A DNA stretch of 16,099 nt from Candidatus Puniceispirillum sp. (GCA_018668795.1 JABJBD010000119.1:1-16099); one strand, 5' to 3'. Shown: positions 8,206-15,971, counted from the stretch's first letter. A program made the numbers and translations. Notes: generated by a model not told the origin, from the letters alone.

Positions 8206-9036
8206 ATGAACATTGAAACCGTAGATTATCAGGCCAATGATGCGGCTATTTCGCTACAACGGTCTTTGCGCGATACGGGCTTTGCCGTGCTTGCCAACCA
8301 CCCGATCGCGGCGGATCGTCTGGCACGCCTTTACGATCTTTGGGGCGACTTCTTTGCCAGCGACGCCAAGCATGATTTCACCGTTCAGCCCCCGCGCCAT
8401 GATGGCTTTTTTCCATTCCGTTCGGAAAATGCCAAGGATTCACCTATCAAGGATCTGAAAGAATTTTTCCATATCTATCCCGACTCGCCCGTTCCCGATG
8501 GGCTAGAGGATGAAACCCGCACTATTTATCGTGAACTGGTGACACTTGGCACCGAATTGCTTGGCTGGATTCAGGCACAGACGCCACCAGACATTGCCGC
8601 CACCTTCACCATGCCGCTTGACGAAATGATGTATGAAAGCCAGGAAAGTCTGCTTCGCATTTTGCATTATCCGCCAATTGTCGCCCCTGAACCAGATGCG
8701 ATACGGGCGGCAGCACATGAAGATATAAATCTGATTACATTGCTTTTATCGGGATCAAAACCGGGGCTACAGGCGCGTGATGCACAAGGCACATGGCATA
8801 GCATTGCATGCGACCCGGGAATGATAACGATCAATAATGGCGACATGCTGGCGATGGCCAGTGGCAATTATTATCCGTCAACAACGCATCGGGTGATAAA
8901 TCCTGATGTACATGCCAATCAATCGCGCTATTCTATGCCTATGTTTTTACATCCGCGATCCGATGTATTGTTACAGCCTGGCATGACAGCAGATAATTAT
9001 CTGCAACAACGCCTCAAGGAAATTGGGCTAAAGTAA
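8206..9036 (+). CDS. 2-oxoglutarate/Fe(II)-dependent oxygenase, isopenicillin-N-synthase-like; substrate unknown
   Basis: This is a double-stranded beta-helix oxygenase of 276 residues that uses Fe(II), O2 and probably 2-oxoglutarate. The iron facial triad is visible as H171-x-D173 (AAHEDINLITLL) and H228 (STTHRV). The cosubstrate-binding Arg-x-Ser is R241/S243 in SRYSMPMF. The N-terminal part (LRDTGFAVLANHPI) matches the non-haem dioxygenase N-domain of the isopenicillin N synthase and ethylene-forming groups. AGGA six bases before the ATG supports the start. It sits between nucleoside hydrolase and the nucleoside importer, so a nucleoside or nucleobase substrate is plausible; fungal thymine 7-hydroxylase belongs to this broad superfamily. 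That substrate is inference only. The codon use resembles that of its neighbours. Confidence 0.9.
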   Translation: MNIETVDYQANDAAISLQRSLRDTGFAVLANHPIAADRLARLYDLWGDFFASDAKHDFTVQPPRHDGFFPFRSENAKDSPIKDLKEFFHIYPDSPVPDGLEDETRTIYRELVTLGTELLGWIQAQTPPDIAATFTMPLDEMMYESQESLLRILHYPPIVAPEPDAIRAAAHEDINLITLLLSGSKPGLQARDAQGTWHSIACDPGMITINNGDMLAMASGNYYPSTTHRVINPDVHANQSRYSMPMFLHPRSDVLLQPGMTADNYLQQRLKEIGLK

Positions 9037-9069
9037 GACATTGGCCTGACGTAAGAAATCGGCCTGAGG
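9034..9069 (+). repeat. Imperfect 18-bp tandem duplication over the oxygenase stop codon
   Basis: Two 18-bp units at 9034-9051 and 9052-9069 share TAAGA and GGCCTGA blocks and differ at three positions. The first unit contains the oxygenase stop codon TAA. The second overlaps a small hairpin, GCCTG at 9062-9066 with CAGGC at 9071-9075. There is no T-run, so I do not call it a terminator. Confidence 0.7.
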
Positions 9070-9090
9070 TCAGGCTGGTGTTAATAAATG

Positions 9091-9122
9091 ACTATCATTT
9101 TAAGGGACTATCATTTTAAGGG
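9091..9122 (+). repeat. Perfect 16-bp tandem duplication upstream of the BMP gene
   Basis: ACTATCATTTTAAGGG occurs at 9091-9106 and again at 9107-9122, followed by a further ACTA. The duplication ends 15 bases before the BMP start and lies in its leader or promoter region. Both copies carry AAGGG, but the ribosome site in use is more likely AGGGAG at 9126-9131, about six bases before the ATG. Confidence 0.9.
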
Positions 9123-9137
9123 ACTAGGGAGATATAA

Positions 9138-10133
9138 ATGTTGAATAAATTTTTAGGGGCGGCGATCGCCCTCACCATGAGTACAACTGCCTTTGCCGCT
9201 GACTTTAAACCTGCTGTCATCTATGACATGGGCGGTAAATTCGACAAATCCTTCAACGAAGGTGTGTGGAATGGCGTCCAGAAATTTACTGCCGAATCAG
9301 GTGTTGAAGTGATGGAATTTGAAGTCACCAACGAAACCCAGCGTGAACAGGCCATGCGCCGCATGGCCGAACGTGGTGCCACTGTAATTTTGGGTGTTGG
9401 CTTTGCCCAGGCCGATGCGATTTCAAAAGTGGCGGCTGAATATCCTGATCGTCAATTCTCGATCATCGATGTGGGCTGGCTTGATGCGCCGAACCTGCGC
9501 CAATATGTGTTCAAGGAACATGAAGGAAGCTACATTGTCGGTGTTGCCGCCGCCAAAGCGTCACAGACGAACAAGGTTGGCTTTATCGGCGGTATGGATA
9601 TCGGCCCTATTAGTAGATTTGGATGTGGCTTTATTGGCGGTGTTAAAGCTGTCAATAGTAACATTGAGGTTTATCAGAACATGACCGGTTCAACACCTGC
9701 TGCTTGGAATGATCCTGCCAAAGGTGCTGAGCTAGCTCAATCACAGATAGATCGTGGTGCCGATGTTGTTTACCACGCAGCTGGTGGAACAGGTGTTGGC
9801 GTCATTCAAGCTGCAGCTGATGCTGGAAAATTAGCTATAGGAGTTGATAAAAACCAGAATGGCCTGCGTCCTGGAAGTGTCCTAACCTCTATGCTAAAGC
9901 GAGTTGATGTTGCGGCCTATGAAACATTTACCGATGCTAAAGCTGGTAAATTTACAGCAGGCCTCGTGACACTTGGTCTTGCCGAAGGCGGCGTTGACTG
10001 GGCAGTAGATGAATATAACGCATCATTGATTACAGCTGATATGAAAACGGCAGTTGAAAAAGCTAAAGCTGACATTATTAGCGGATCTATAATTGTTCAT
10101 AATTACACTGATGATGATAACTGCCCTTACTAA
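9138..10133 (+). CDS. BMP/PnrA-family nucleoside-binding protein of an ABC importer
   Basis: This is a periplasmic substrate-binding protein of the basic membrane protein (Med/PnrA) family, whose characterised members bind nucleosides. It is 331 residues. The signal peptide is MLNKFLGAAIALTMSTTAFA with probable cleavage before ADFKPA, at about residue 20/21. Family landmarks are DMGGKFDKSFNEGVWNG, ILGVGFAQ, GFIGGMDIGPISRFGCGF and the AAGGTGVGV stretch. It is followed 18 bp later by the ATPase gene, and two permeases complete the transporter. Oddity: codon use changes sharply near 9607. Before it, Ala is 12 GCC, 6 GCG, 3 GCT and no GCA; after it, 15 GCT, 6 GCA, 4 GCC and 1 GCG. ATA and AGA codons also appear. 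The protein itself stays intact, which suggests a mosaic made by recombination. Confidence 0.96.
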   Translation: MLNKFLGAAIALTMSTTAFAADFKPAVIYDMGGKFDKSFNEGVWNGVQKFTAESGVEVMEFEVTNETQREQAMRRMAERGATVILGVGFAQADAISKVAAEYPDRQFSIIDVGWLDAPNLRQYVFKEHEGSYIVGVAAAKASQTNKVGFIGGMDIGPISRFGCGFIGGVKAVNSNIEVYQNMTGSTPAAWNDPAKGAELAQSQIDRGADVVYHAAGGTGVGVIQAAADAGKLAIGVDKNQNGLRPGSVLTSMLKRVDVAAYETFTDAKAGKFTAGLVTLGLAEGGVDWAVDEYNASLITADMKTAVEKAKADIISGSIIVHNYTDDDNCPY

Positions 10134-10151
10134 AAAATTGTCACATTAGAT

Positions 10152-11768
10152 ATGACACAATCTAACAAAAACCCCAGCGGTGGACATAGTTCACCGCTGG
10201 CTGTTGAGCTTGCTGATATTACCAAAGCCTTTGGCACCGTGCGTGCCAATGAAAAGGTCAATTTGGCCGTAAAACAGGGGCAGATTCACGGTATTATTGG
10301 CGAGAATGGCGCTGGCAAATCAACCCTTGTCAGCATCCTTTACGGGTTTTACCGCGCCGATTCAGGCGATATTTCTATTAATGGTAAGCCGGTTGACATC
10401 GGCAGTTCGGCTGATGCCATTGCCAATGGTATCGGCATGGTTCATCAGCATTTCATGCTGGTGCCCAATTTCACCGTGCTTGAAAATATTATGCTGGGGC
10501 ATGAAGGTCATGCCCGGCTTGACACGGCCGCAACCCACGCCCGAGCCGAACTGCAAACATTATCCGACACATACGGGCTGGCGGTTGATCCGGACAGTCT
10601 GATCGAAAACCTGCCGGTTGGCTTGCAACAGCGTGTCGAAATCCTCAAAGCGCTGTTTCGCGGTGCCCGTATTCTGATTCTTGACGAACCGACTGGTGTT
10701 TTGACGCCGCAGGAAACCGACCAGCTTTTTGACATTCTGAATGCCTTGCGCGATCAGGGCGTCACGATCCTGTTCATCACGCATAAATTACGCGAAATCA
10801 TGGCAATCACCGATACCGTATCCGTCATGCGTCAAGGTCAAATGGTTGCGCATCTAGAAACCGCTTCGGCAAGTCCGGCAAAGCTGGCTGAATTGATGGT
10901 GGGGCGCAAGGTTCTGCTTGATGTTAATCATACCACCGCGACGCCTGGCGATATTTTGCTAACCGCCGATCATCTATATTGTGCTGGTGATTCGGGGGAA
11001 GTACAGCTAAAGGATGTGTCCTTTGATCTACGCAGTGGCGAAATTGTCGGCATCGCAGGCGTTTCGGGCAATGGCCAATCCGAACTGCTCGATATTCTGG
11101 CAGGCATCCGCCCACCCCAAGCTGGCAACTTTACCTTTGCAGACCGCAAAATCGATGCGACGCATCCGCTAGGGCCTGCCGCTTTACGCGATCTTGGCAT
11201 TGCGCATGTGCCTGAAGACCGGCATCGCCGCGGCATCGTGCTGAATTTTTCCGCCGCCGAATCGATGCTTTTGGGGCATAGCGATAATAAAGGCGATGAT
11301 AACTTTAGTAATAATTGGTGGGGTGACAGCTGGTGGCTTGATCCGAAAAAGCTGGCCGCGCATTGTGCAACACGGATGCAGGCCTTTGACGTACGCCCAC
11401 CTGATCCTGATTATGTCAGCGCCAATTTTTCTGGCGGCAACCAGCAAAAACTTGTTCTGGCGCGTGAAATCTCAACCGAACCTACCTTGCTTCTGGTGGG
11501 TCAGCCCACGCGCGGCGTTGATATCGGCGCGATTGAATTTATCCACCAACAACTGATCGAACTGCGCAATCGTGGTTGCTGTATTTTGCTGGTTTCGGTC
11601 GAGCTTGAAGAAATTATGAGCCTGTCCGACCGCATTCTGGTGATGAATGATGGCGGGATCGTCGGCGAAGTCGCGCGCGCTGATGCCGATGAACAAACCC
11701 TTGGCATGATGATGGCAGGCATAGCGCCAAACAAAGATGCAAACACCAAGACTGGACAGGCGTCATGA
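10152..11768 (+). CDS. Nucleoside ABC importer, double ATP-binding protein
   Basis: This is the cytoplasmic energy-coupling subunit of the nucleoside importer (NupA/YufO-like), with two fused ATPase domains in 538 residues. The first domain has Walker A GENGAGKST at about 50-58, signature LPVGLQQR at about 154-161, Walker B ILILDEPTG and the switch H211. The second has a degenerate P-loop, GVSGNGQSE, at about 303-311, the signature FSGGNQQK at 426-433, and LLLVGQPTRGVD, where Gln451 replaces the catalytic Glu. That asymmetry is usual in sugar and nucleoside importers of this type. A short Asp/Asn/Trp-rich insertion at about 377-400 (SDNKGDDNFSNNWWGDSWW) stands out. No clear ribosome site precedes the ATG. 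The stop codon overlaps the first permease start as ATGA. Confidence 0.96.
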   Translation: MTQSNKNPSGGHSSPLAVELADITKAFGTVRANEKVNLAVKQGQIHGIIGENGAGKSTLVSILYGFYRADSGDISINGKPVDIGSSADAIANGIGMVHQHFMLVPNFTVLENIMLGHEGHARLDTAATHARAELQTLSDTYGLAVDPDSLIENLPVGLQQRVEILKALFRGARILILDEPTGVLTPQETDQLFDILNALRDQGVTILFITHKLREIMAITDTVSVMRQGQMVAHLETASASPAKLAELMVGRKVLLDVNHTTATPGDILLTADHLYCAGDSGEVQLKDVSFDLRSGEIVGIAGVSGNGQSELLDILAGIRPPQAGNFTFADRKIDATHPLGPAALRDLGIAHVPEDRHRRGIVLNFSAAESMLLGHSDNKGDDNFSNNWWGDSWWLDPKKLAAHCATRMQAFDVRPPDPDYVSANFSGGNQQKLVLAREISTEPTLLLVGQPTRGVDIGAIEFIHQQLIELRNRGCCILLVSVELEEIMSLSDRILVMNDGGIVGEVARADADEQTLGMMMAGIAPNKDANTKTGQAS

Positions 11769-12889
11769 ATGTGCAAAAACCATTACCCCGCTGGGTTGAT
11801 ATCGGTCTGATTCCAGTCATCAATGTATTGGTTGCGCTTTTTGTCTCGGGCATCGTTGTCGCCTTGATTGGCGAAAATCCCTTTGTCGCGATGATGGTGA
11901 TGGTCAAAGGCGCCTTTGTCTATGATGGCAGTCTTGGTTACACCTTATATTACGCCACCAATTTCATCTTTACCGGATTGGCGGTTGCGGTCGCCTTTCA
12001 TGCCATGCTGTTCAATATCGGCGGCGAAGGTCAGGCCTATCTTGGCGGTCTTGGTGCAGGCCTGATCTGTCTATGGATGGACAGCTTCCTACCCGCATTA
12101 TTGTTGATCCCGCTGGCGATCATGGCCTCTGCCGCCTTTGGTGCCCTATGGGGGGTGATCCCGGGTTATCTTCAGGCCAAACGTGGCAGTCATATTGTGA
12201 TTACCACAATCATGTTCAATTTTCTGGCAGCGTCGATCATGGTGTCACTGCTGGCAGGGATGCTCAAATCGGGTGGGCAGATGTCACCCGAAACGCGCGC
12301 TTTCACCGATGCCGCCAGCTTGCCGATGATTCATGAAATTCTGCAAGGTCTTGGCTTTGACGTGGCACGTTCACCTTTGAATCTGTCCTTTGTGATTGCT
12401 TTGCTTGCCTGTGTTGGTGTCTGGGTGCTGATCTGGCGCTCACGCCTTGGCTATGCAATCCGCGCCGTTGGCCAAAGCCCCCAAGCGGCGCAATATGCGG
12501 GCATTTCAATCGAACGCATCATCATCATCACGATGGCGATTTCGGGCGGGCTGGCAGGCTTGATGGCGATCAACGAAATTCTGGGTGTGCAACATCGGGT
12601 GATTCTCAACTTCACGTCGGGCTATGGCTTTACTGGTATCGCGGTGGCCTTAATGGGGCGCAACCATCCTTTTGGCATCATTCTGGCCAGCTTGTTATTT
12701 GGCGCGCTTTATCAAGGCGGCGCCGAACTTGATTTTGAATTTTCGACCATTACCCGTGAAATGGTGCTGATGATCCAAGGTCTGATCATCCTGTTTTCGG
12801 GCGCTTTATCCTTTATGTTCCAGAAACCTCTGCAACGGCTATTTTCAAAGCTGGCAACAGACGACAAAACGGAGGCGGCGCATGGTTAA
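11765..12889 (+). CDS. Nucleoside ABC importer permease, subunit 1
   Basis: This inner-membrane permease of the BMP-type nucleoside importer (NupB/YufP-like) has 374 residues and many hydrophobic segments. The first membrane segment is VDIGLIPVINVLVALFVSGI, at about residues 11-30. Family landmarks are FNIGGEGQAYLGGLGAG and the cytoplasmic coupling loop RSRLGYAIRAVGQSPQAAQYAGI, which contacts the ATPase. The start is the ATG in the ATGA overlap with the ATPase gene, pointing to coupled translation. The end overlaps the second permease gene by eight bases. The C-terminus is a short charged tail. Substrate assignment rests on the operon context and the family, not on residues I can read. Confidence 0.95.
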   Translation: MNVQKPLPRWVDIGLIPVINVLVALFVSGIVVALIGENPFVAMMVMVKGAFVYDGSLGYTLYYATNFIFTGLAVAVAFHAMLFNIGGEGQAYLGGLGAGLICLWMDSFLPALLLIPLAIMASAAFGALWGVIPGYLQAKRGSHIVITTIMFNFLAASIMVSLLAGMLKSGGQMSPETRAFTDAASLPMIHEILQGLGFDVARSPLNLSFVIALLACVGVWVLIWRSRLGYAIRAVGQSPQAAQYAGISIERIIIITMAISGGLAGLMAINEILGVQHRVILNFTSGYGFTGIAVALMGRNHPFGIILASLLFGALYQGGAELDFEFSTITREMVLMIQGLIILFSGALSFMFQKPLQRLFSKLATDDKTEAAHG

Positions 12890-13868
12890 TCTGGGAGCCG
12901 ATCTCTGGTTACAATTTATTCTGGCACTTGATGCGACCTTGCGCGTGGCGACCCCGTTGATTCTATGTGCAATGGCGGGCATTTTTTCCGAGCGCGCCGG
13001 CATCATCGATATTTCGCTTGAAGGCAAGATGCTGCTTTCGGCCTTTACCGCCGCCGCCACCGCCAGCTTGATGCATTCACCTGTTCTGGGCTTGCTGGCA
13101 GGCATCACCGTTTCGGTTATCTTTTCGATTATCCACGGCTTTGCCTGTATTACGCATCGCGGCAATCAGGTTATTTCCGGACTGGCGATCAATATTCTGG
13201 CATCGGGTCTGACGGTAACTGTCGGCATCGCTATTTTCCGCCAGGGCGGGCAGACGCCAAACCTTGCCCGCGCAGATCGTTTTGCCCCTACCGAACTGCC
13301 CTTTGTCGATTTAGTGAGCCATATACCCTTTATCGGCACAATCTATCGTGAACTGATCTCGGGACATAATATCTTGGTTTGGGTTGGCTTTCTGGCGGTT
13401 ATTTTCACCTCCTATATACTCTGGAAAACCCGCTTCGGCCTTCGTTTGCGCGCGGTTGGCGAAAAGCCCGAAGCTGTTGACAGCGCGGGCATTTCGGTCA
13501 GTCTGCTTCGTTATAAAGCGGTGATTATCGCGGGTGTTTTATGCGGCATTGCGGGTGCCTATCTATCCACCGCGCATGGTAGCGGCTTTGTCCGCGAGAT
13601 GACCGCCGGTAAAGGCTATATTGCTTTGGCTGCGATGATCTTTGGCAAGTGGCAGCCACGTGGTGCCTTGCTGGCTTGTTTGTTATTTGGCTTTCTCGAA
13701 GCGATTGCCGCGCGCCTGCAAGGTGTCGAATTGCCGCTTATTGGCGCCGCACCTGTCGAATTGATTCTGGCAATGCCTTATCTGATGACGGTCATTTTGC
13801 TGGCAGGTCTTGTCGGGCGGGCGGTGCCACCGCGGGCCATCGGCCAGCCCTATATAAAGGAACGCTAG
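12882..13868 (+). CDS. Nucleoside ABC importer permease, subunit 2
   Basis: This is the second inner-membrane permease (NupC/YufQ-like), 328 residues, pairing with the preceding gene product to form the translocation channel. Landmarks are IFSERAGIIDISLEGKMLL near the N-terminus, GNQVISGLAINILASGLT, and the coupling loop RFGLRLRAVGEKPEAVDSAGI in the second half. GGAG a few bases before the ATG, inside the first permease gene, is a good ribosome site. The stop TAG is directly followed by the cytidine deaminase ATG, with AAGGAA near the end of this gene acting as the next ribosome site. Codon use is that of the host. Confidence 0.95.
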   Translation: MVNLGADLWLQFILALDATLRVATPLILCAMAGIFSERAGIIDISLEGKMLLSAFTAAATASLMHSPVLGLLAGITVSVIFSIIHGFACITHRGNQVISGLAINILASGLTVTVGIAIFRQGGQTPNLARADRFAPTELPFVDLVSHIPFIGTIYRELISGHNILVWVGFLAVIFTSYILWKTRFGLRLRAVGEKPEAVDSAGISVSLLRYKAVIIAGVLCGIAGAYLSTAHGSGFVREMTAGKGYIALAAMIFGKWQPRGALLACLLFGFLEAIAARLQGVELPLIGAAPVELILAMPYLMTVILLAGLVGRAVPPRAIGQPYIKER

Positions 13869-14291
13869 ATGGCCACGCACACCCCTATCTCTGACAGCAC
13901 GCTTATCGCCGCGGCGATTGATGCCATGACACGTGCCTATGCGCCCTATTCGGATTTTGCCGTTGGTGCGGCGCTTCTTGATGAAAACGGGCAGATTCAT
14001 TGCGGCGCGAATGTTGAAAATGCTGCCTATCCGAATGGTATTTGTGCCGAAACGTCGGCGATTGCCATGATGGTCAATGCTGGCGGCACTCATATTGAAC
14101 GGATTGCTGTGGCAGGTGGGTCTGAAGATGGTGAAATCCTGTGTACACCATGCGGTGGCTGTCGTCAGCGGATCCGCGAATTTGCCGCGCCAGATACCAT
14201 CATCATCATCGCCAATCCTGGTGGCGAACAGCAACGCTTTACGCTGGCTGATTTATTACCGCATAGTTTCGGCCCCGAAAATTTATCCTAG
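13869..14291 (+). CDS. cdd: Cytidine deaminase, small tetrameric zinc type
   Basis: It converts cytidine and deoxycytidine to uridine and deoxyuridine. At 140 residues it fits the small homotetrameric class. Zinc ligands are C59 in ICAETSA, with catalytic E61 beside it, and C95 and C98 in CTPCGGCRQ; C92 is an additional cysteine. The N-terminal AYAPYSDFAVGAAL and NVENAAYPNG are family hallmarks for substrate binding. It abuts the second permease gene with no gap and uses AAGGAA inside that gene as a ribosome site, so it is translated as the last gene of the importer operon. The final G of its TAG stop is also the first base of the first palindromic repeat downstream. Deamination directs imported cytidine toward uridine, uracil and upp. 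Confidence 0.97.
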   Translation: MATHTPISDSTLIAAAIDAMTRAYAPYSDFAVGAALLDENGQIHCGANVENAAYPNGICAETSAIAMMVNAGGTHIERIAVAGGSEDGEILCTPCGGCRQRIREFAAPDTIIIIANPGGEQQRFTLADLLPHSFGPENLS

Positions 14292-14531
14292 CATCATCCA
14301 ATCAAGCGCAGCGCAGATTGATAAGATGATCGCGGCATAAATCAAGCATCATCCGGCCTGAGAGCATCGAAGGCCGAAAGATGATCGCGGCATGAATCAA
14401 GCATCATCCAATCGCAGCGAAGCGTAGATTGATAAGATGATCGCGCCCAAAAAATAATGAATCAAGCATCATCCACCAAGCGAAGCGATGGTGACAAGAT
14501 GATCGCGGATTAGACCAGCATCATCCAATCA
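14291..14531 (+). repeat. Array of four and a half covarying palindromic repeats between cdd and upp
   Basis: Units start with GCATCATCC and end with GATGATCGC at 14291-14333 (A), 14346-14388 (B), 14401-14444 (C) and 14466-14506 (D); a half unit (E) begins at 14518. Starts are 55, 55, 65 and 52 bp apart, and the A-B, B-C and C-D spacers all end in AATCAA. The outer arms pair with each other around one bulged base. Inner stems differ but stay paired: CAATC/GATTG in A and C, CGGCCT/AGGCCG in B, CACCA/TGGTG in D. Loops are rich in AGCG. Unit A begins on the last base of the cdd stop, and half unit E includes the upp stop. The copies resemble REP/BIME-like intergenic repeats in size and placement, but I do not recognise the family. 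No T-runs directly follow, so they are not standard terminators. Confidence 0.92.
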
Positions 14532-15158
14532 GGTGCCATAGATACGATCACCTGCATCGCCAAGACCTGGCAGAATATAGCCCTTTTCATTCAGCTCGCG
14601 GTCAAGACAGCCTGTGAAAATCGGCAGATCAGGGAACGCATCATGCAATGACGCGACGCCTTCGGGCGATGCCACTAGACAGGCAAATACAATATCTGTA
14701 ACGCCCATCTCGACCAGCTTTTCCATGCCCAATATCGCACTGCCGCCCGTGGCCAGCATCGGATCGGCCAGAATAACCTGCCGCGTGGCAATATCTTGTG
14801 GCACCGACGTATAATAAGACACTGGCTGCAAGGTATCTTCATCACGATACAGACCCAGATGCGCGATACTGGCTTCGGGGCAAAGCTGGCTGAATCCATC
14901 AACCAGGCCATTACCTGCCCGTAATATTGACACCAGACATGGCGCCGGATCAGGCAAGCTGGCTGTCATCATCGGCTCCAGCGGGGTGTCGATCTGGCGC
15001 GGCGTCAGCTTTAGCGCGGCAAAGGTTGGATAGGCCAGCAACCATGATAATTGTGCCAGCGTTGTACGGAACAATGCTGATGGTGTATCTTTGTCACGCA
15101 GGATTGCCAGTTTATGCGTCGCCAGCGGATGTTCAAGAATATGCAGATTACTTGTCAT
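14529..15158 (-). CDS. upp: Uracil phosphoribosyltransferase
   Basis: It converts uracil and PRPP to UMP and diphosphate, the main uracil salvage step. From the ATG at 15156-15158 the protein is 209 residues, the normal length, beginning MTSNLHILEHPLATHKL. AAAAGG lies six bases upstream of this ATG and supports it. An in-frame GTG at 15174-15176 would add six residues but has no better ribosome site. Motifs are SILRAGNGLVDG at 78-89, the PRPP loop ILADPMLATGGSA at 129-141 and the uracil-binding C-terminus GYILPGLGDAGDRIYGT. It converges on cdd across the repeat array, and its TGA stop lies inside the terminal half repeat. It diverges from tdk, with 169 bp between the two starts. It would use uracil made by the nucleoside hydrolase. 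Confidence 0.97.
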   Translation of the reverse strand: MTSNLHILEHPLATHKLAILRDKDTPSALFRTTLAQLSWLLAYPTFAALKLTPRQIDTPLEPMMTASLPDPAPCLVSILRAGNGLVDGFSQLCPEASIAHLGLYRDEDTLQPVSYYTSVPQDIATRQVILADPMLATGGSAILGMEKLVEMGVTDIVFACLVASPEGVASLHDAFPDLPIFTGCLDRELNEKGYILPGLGDAGDRIYGT

Positions 15159-15327
15159 AAAAAACCTTTTCGTCACTCATAGGGGCGTTATAATCAAAAC
15201 CATGTAACGCACTATAAATCAGATTGTCACCTACCCACGCATATTCAGATAGCGTATGAACCGTTATCTTAGCCGCAACGACCTATATTTACCATTCACA
15301 AGCTAACCAAATTTATCACACGATCAC

Positions 15328-15939
15328 ATGGCAAAATTATATTTTTCTTATTCGGCAATGAATGCAGGCAAATCGACCATTCTGTTGCAGGCGTCGCATA
15401 ATTATCGCGAGCGCGGCATGAACACATTATTGCTCACCGCACGTCTTGATGACCGGATCGCCCAGGGCGATAATGGCAAAGGCAAGATTGGCTCCCGCAT
15501 TGGCTTGCAGGCTGACGCCGAAATGTTCGATGACAGCACTGATATTTTCGCCCTTGTCGAACGTCTGTCACAGGATACCAACTTTGCCTGTATCTTGATT
15601 GACGAGGCGCAGTTTCTATCCGTTGCCCAGGTCTGGCAGTTAAGCGCCATCGCTGATGATCTGGCTATTCCGGTCATGTGTTATGGATTACGCACCGATT
15701 TTCAGGGACAGCTTTTCGATGGCAGTGCCACCTTGCTGGCGATTGCCGATGTGCTTCGTGAAATCCGCACGATATGTCATTGCGGGCGCAAAGCCACGAT
15801 GGTTGTTCGCCAGGATGCTGATGGCACCCCGATTACTGACGGCGCGCAAATCGAGATCGGCGGCAATGACAAATATGTCACGCTATGTCGTCGGCATTGG
15901 AAAGCGACCATGGCACAGGTCACAAAACCTGAATCATAA
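15328..15939 (+). CDS. tdk: Thymidine kinase, zinc-containing type
   Basis: It phosphorylates thymidine and deoxyuridine to dTMP and dUMP with ATP. At 203 residues it fits the TK1-like bacterial class and resembles the E. coli enzyme closely in its first 45 residues. The P-loop is SAMNAGKST at 9-17, the Walker B-like DEAQF is at 92-96 with E93 as the expected catalytic base, and the structural zinc ligands are C150 and C152 (ICHCGRKA) with C187 and H190 (LCRRH). The start has a weak ribosome site. The gene diverges from upp, and its 3' end is followed within about 20 bp by a degenerate half repeat and then the 53-bp repeat array. It completes deoxynucleoside salvage next to upp and cdd. Confidence 0.97.
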   Translation: MAKLYFSYSAMNAGKSTILLQASHNYRERGMNTLLLTARLDDRIAQGDNGKGKIGSRIGLQADAEMFDDSTDIFALVERLSQDTNFACILIDEAQFLSVAQVWQLSAIADDLAIPVMCYGLRTDFQGQLFDGSATLLAIADVLREIRTICHCGRKATMVVRQDADGTPITDGAQIEIGGNDKYVTLCRRHWKATMAQVTKPES

Positions 15940-15957
15940 TTCGGCCATTACTTTGTT

Positions 15958-15971
15958 CCAGCTGGATGATG
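15958..15971 (-). repeat. Degenerate half unit at the tdk side of the second array
   Basis: On the minus strand this reads CCATCATCCAGCTGG, close to the GCATCATCC left arm of the palindromic repeats but with no matching right arm. It is joined to the perfect palindrome CCAGCTGG at 15958-15965. It occupies the same relative place as half unit E at the upp side of the first array. Confidence 0.5.

Noticed and set aside
9062..9075. GCCTG/CAGGC hairpin after the oxygenase gene as an intrinsic terminator
   Set aside because: The stem is only five base pairs and is not followed by a T-run. It is better explained by the overlapping 18-bp duplication.
14291..14531. CRISPR array
   Set aside because: The conserved parts are two arms of a hairpin, the region between them is self-complementary rather than unique, spacers between units are only about 10-20 bp, and no cas genes are present.
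14291..14531. Integron attC sites
   Set aside because: The variable folded centre is similar in spirit, but the conserved attC ends are missing and no integrase or cassette series is seen.
15174..15176. GTG start for upp, giving 215 residues
   Set aside because: The ATG at 15156-15158 has AAAAGG at proper spacing and gives the usual 209-residue length.
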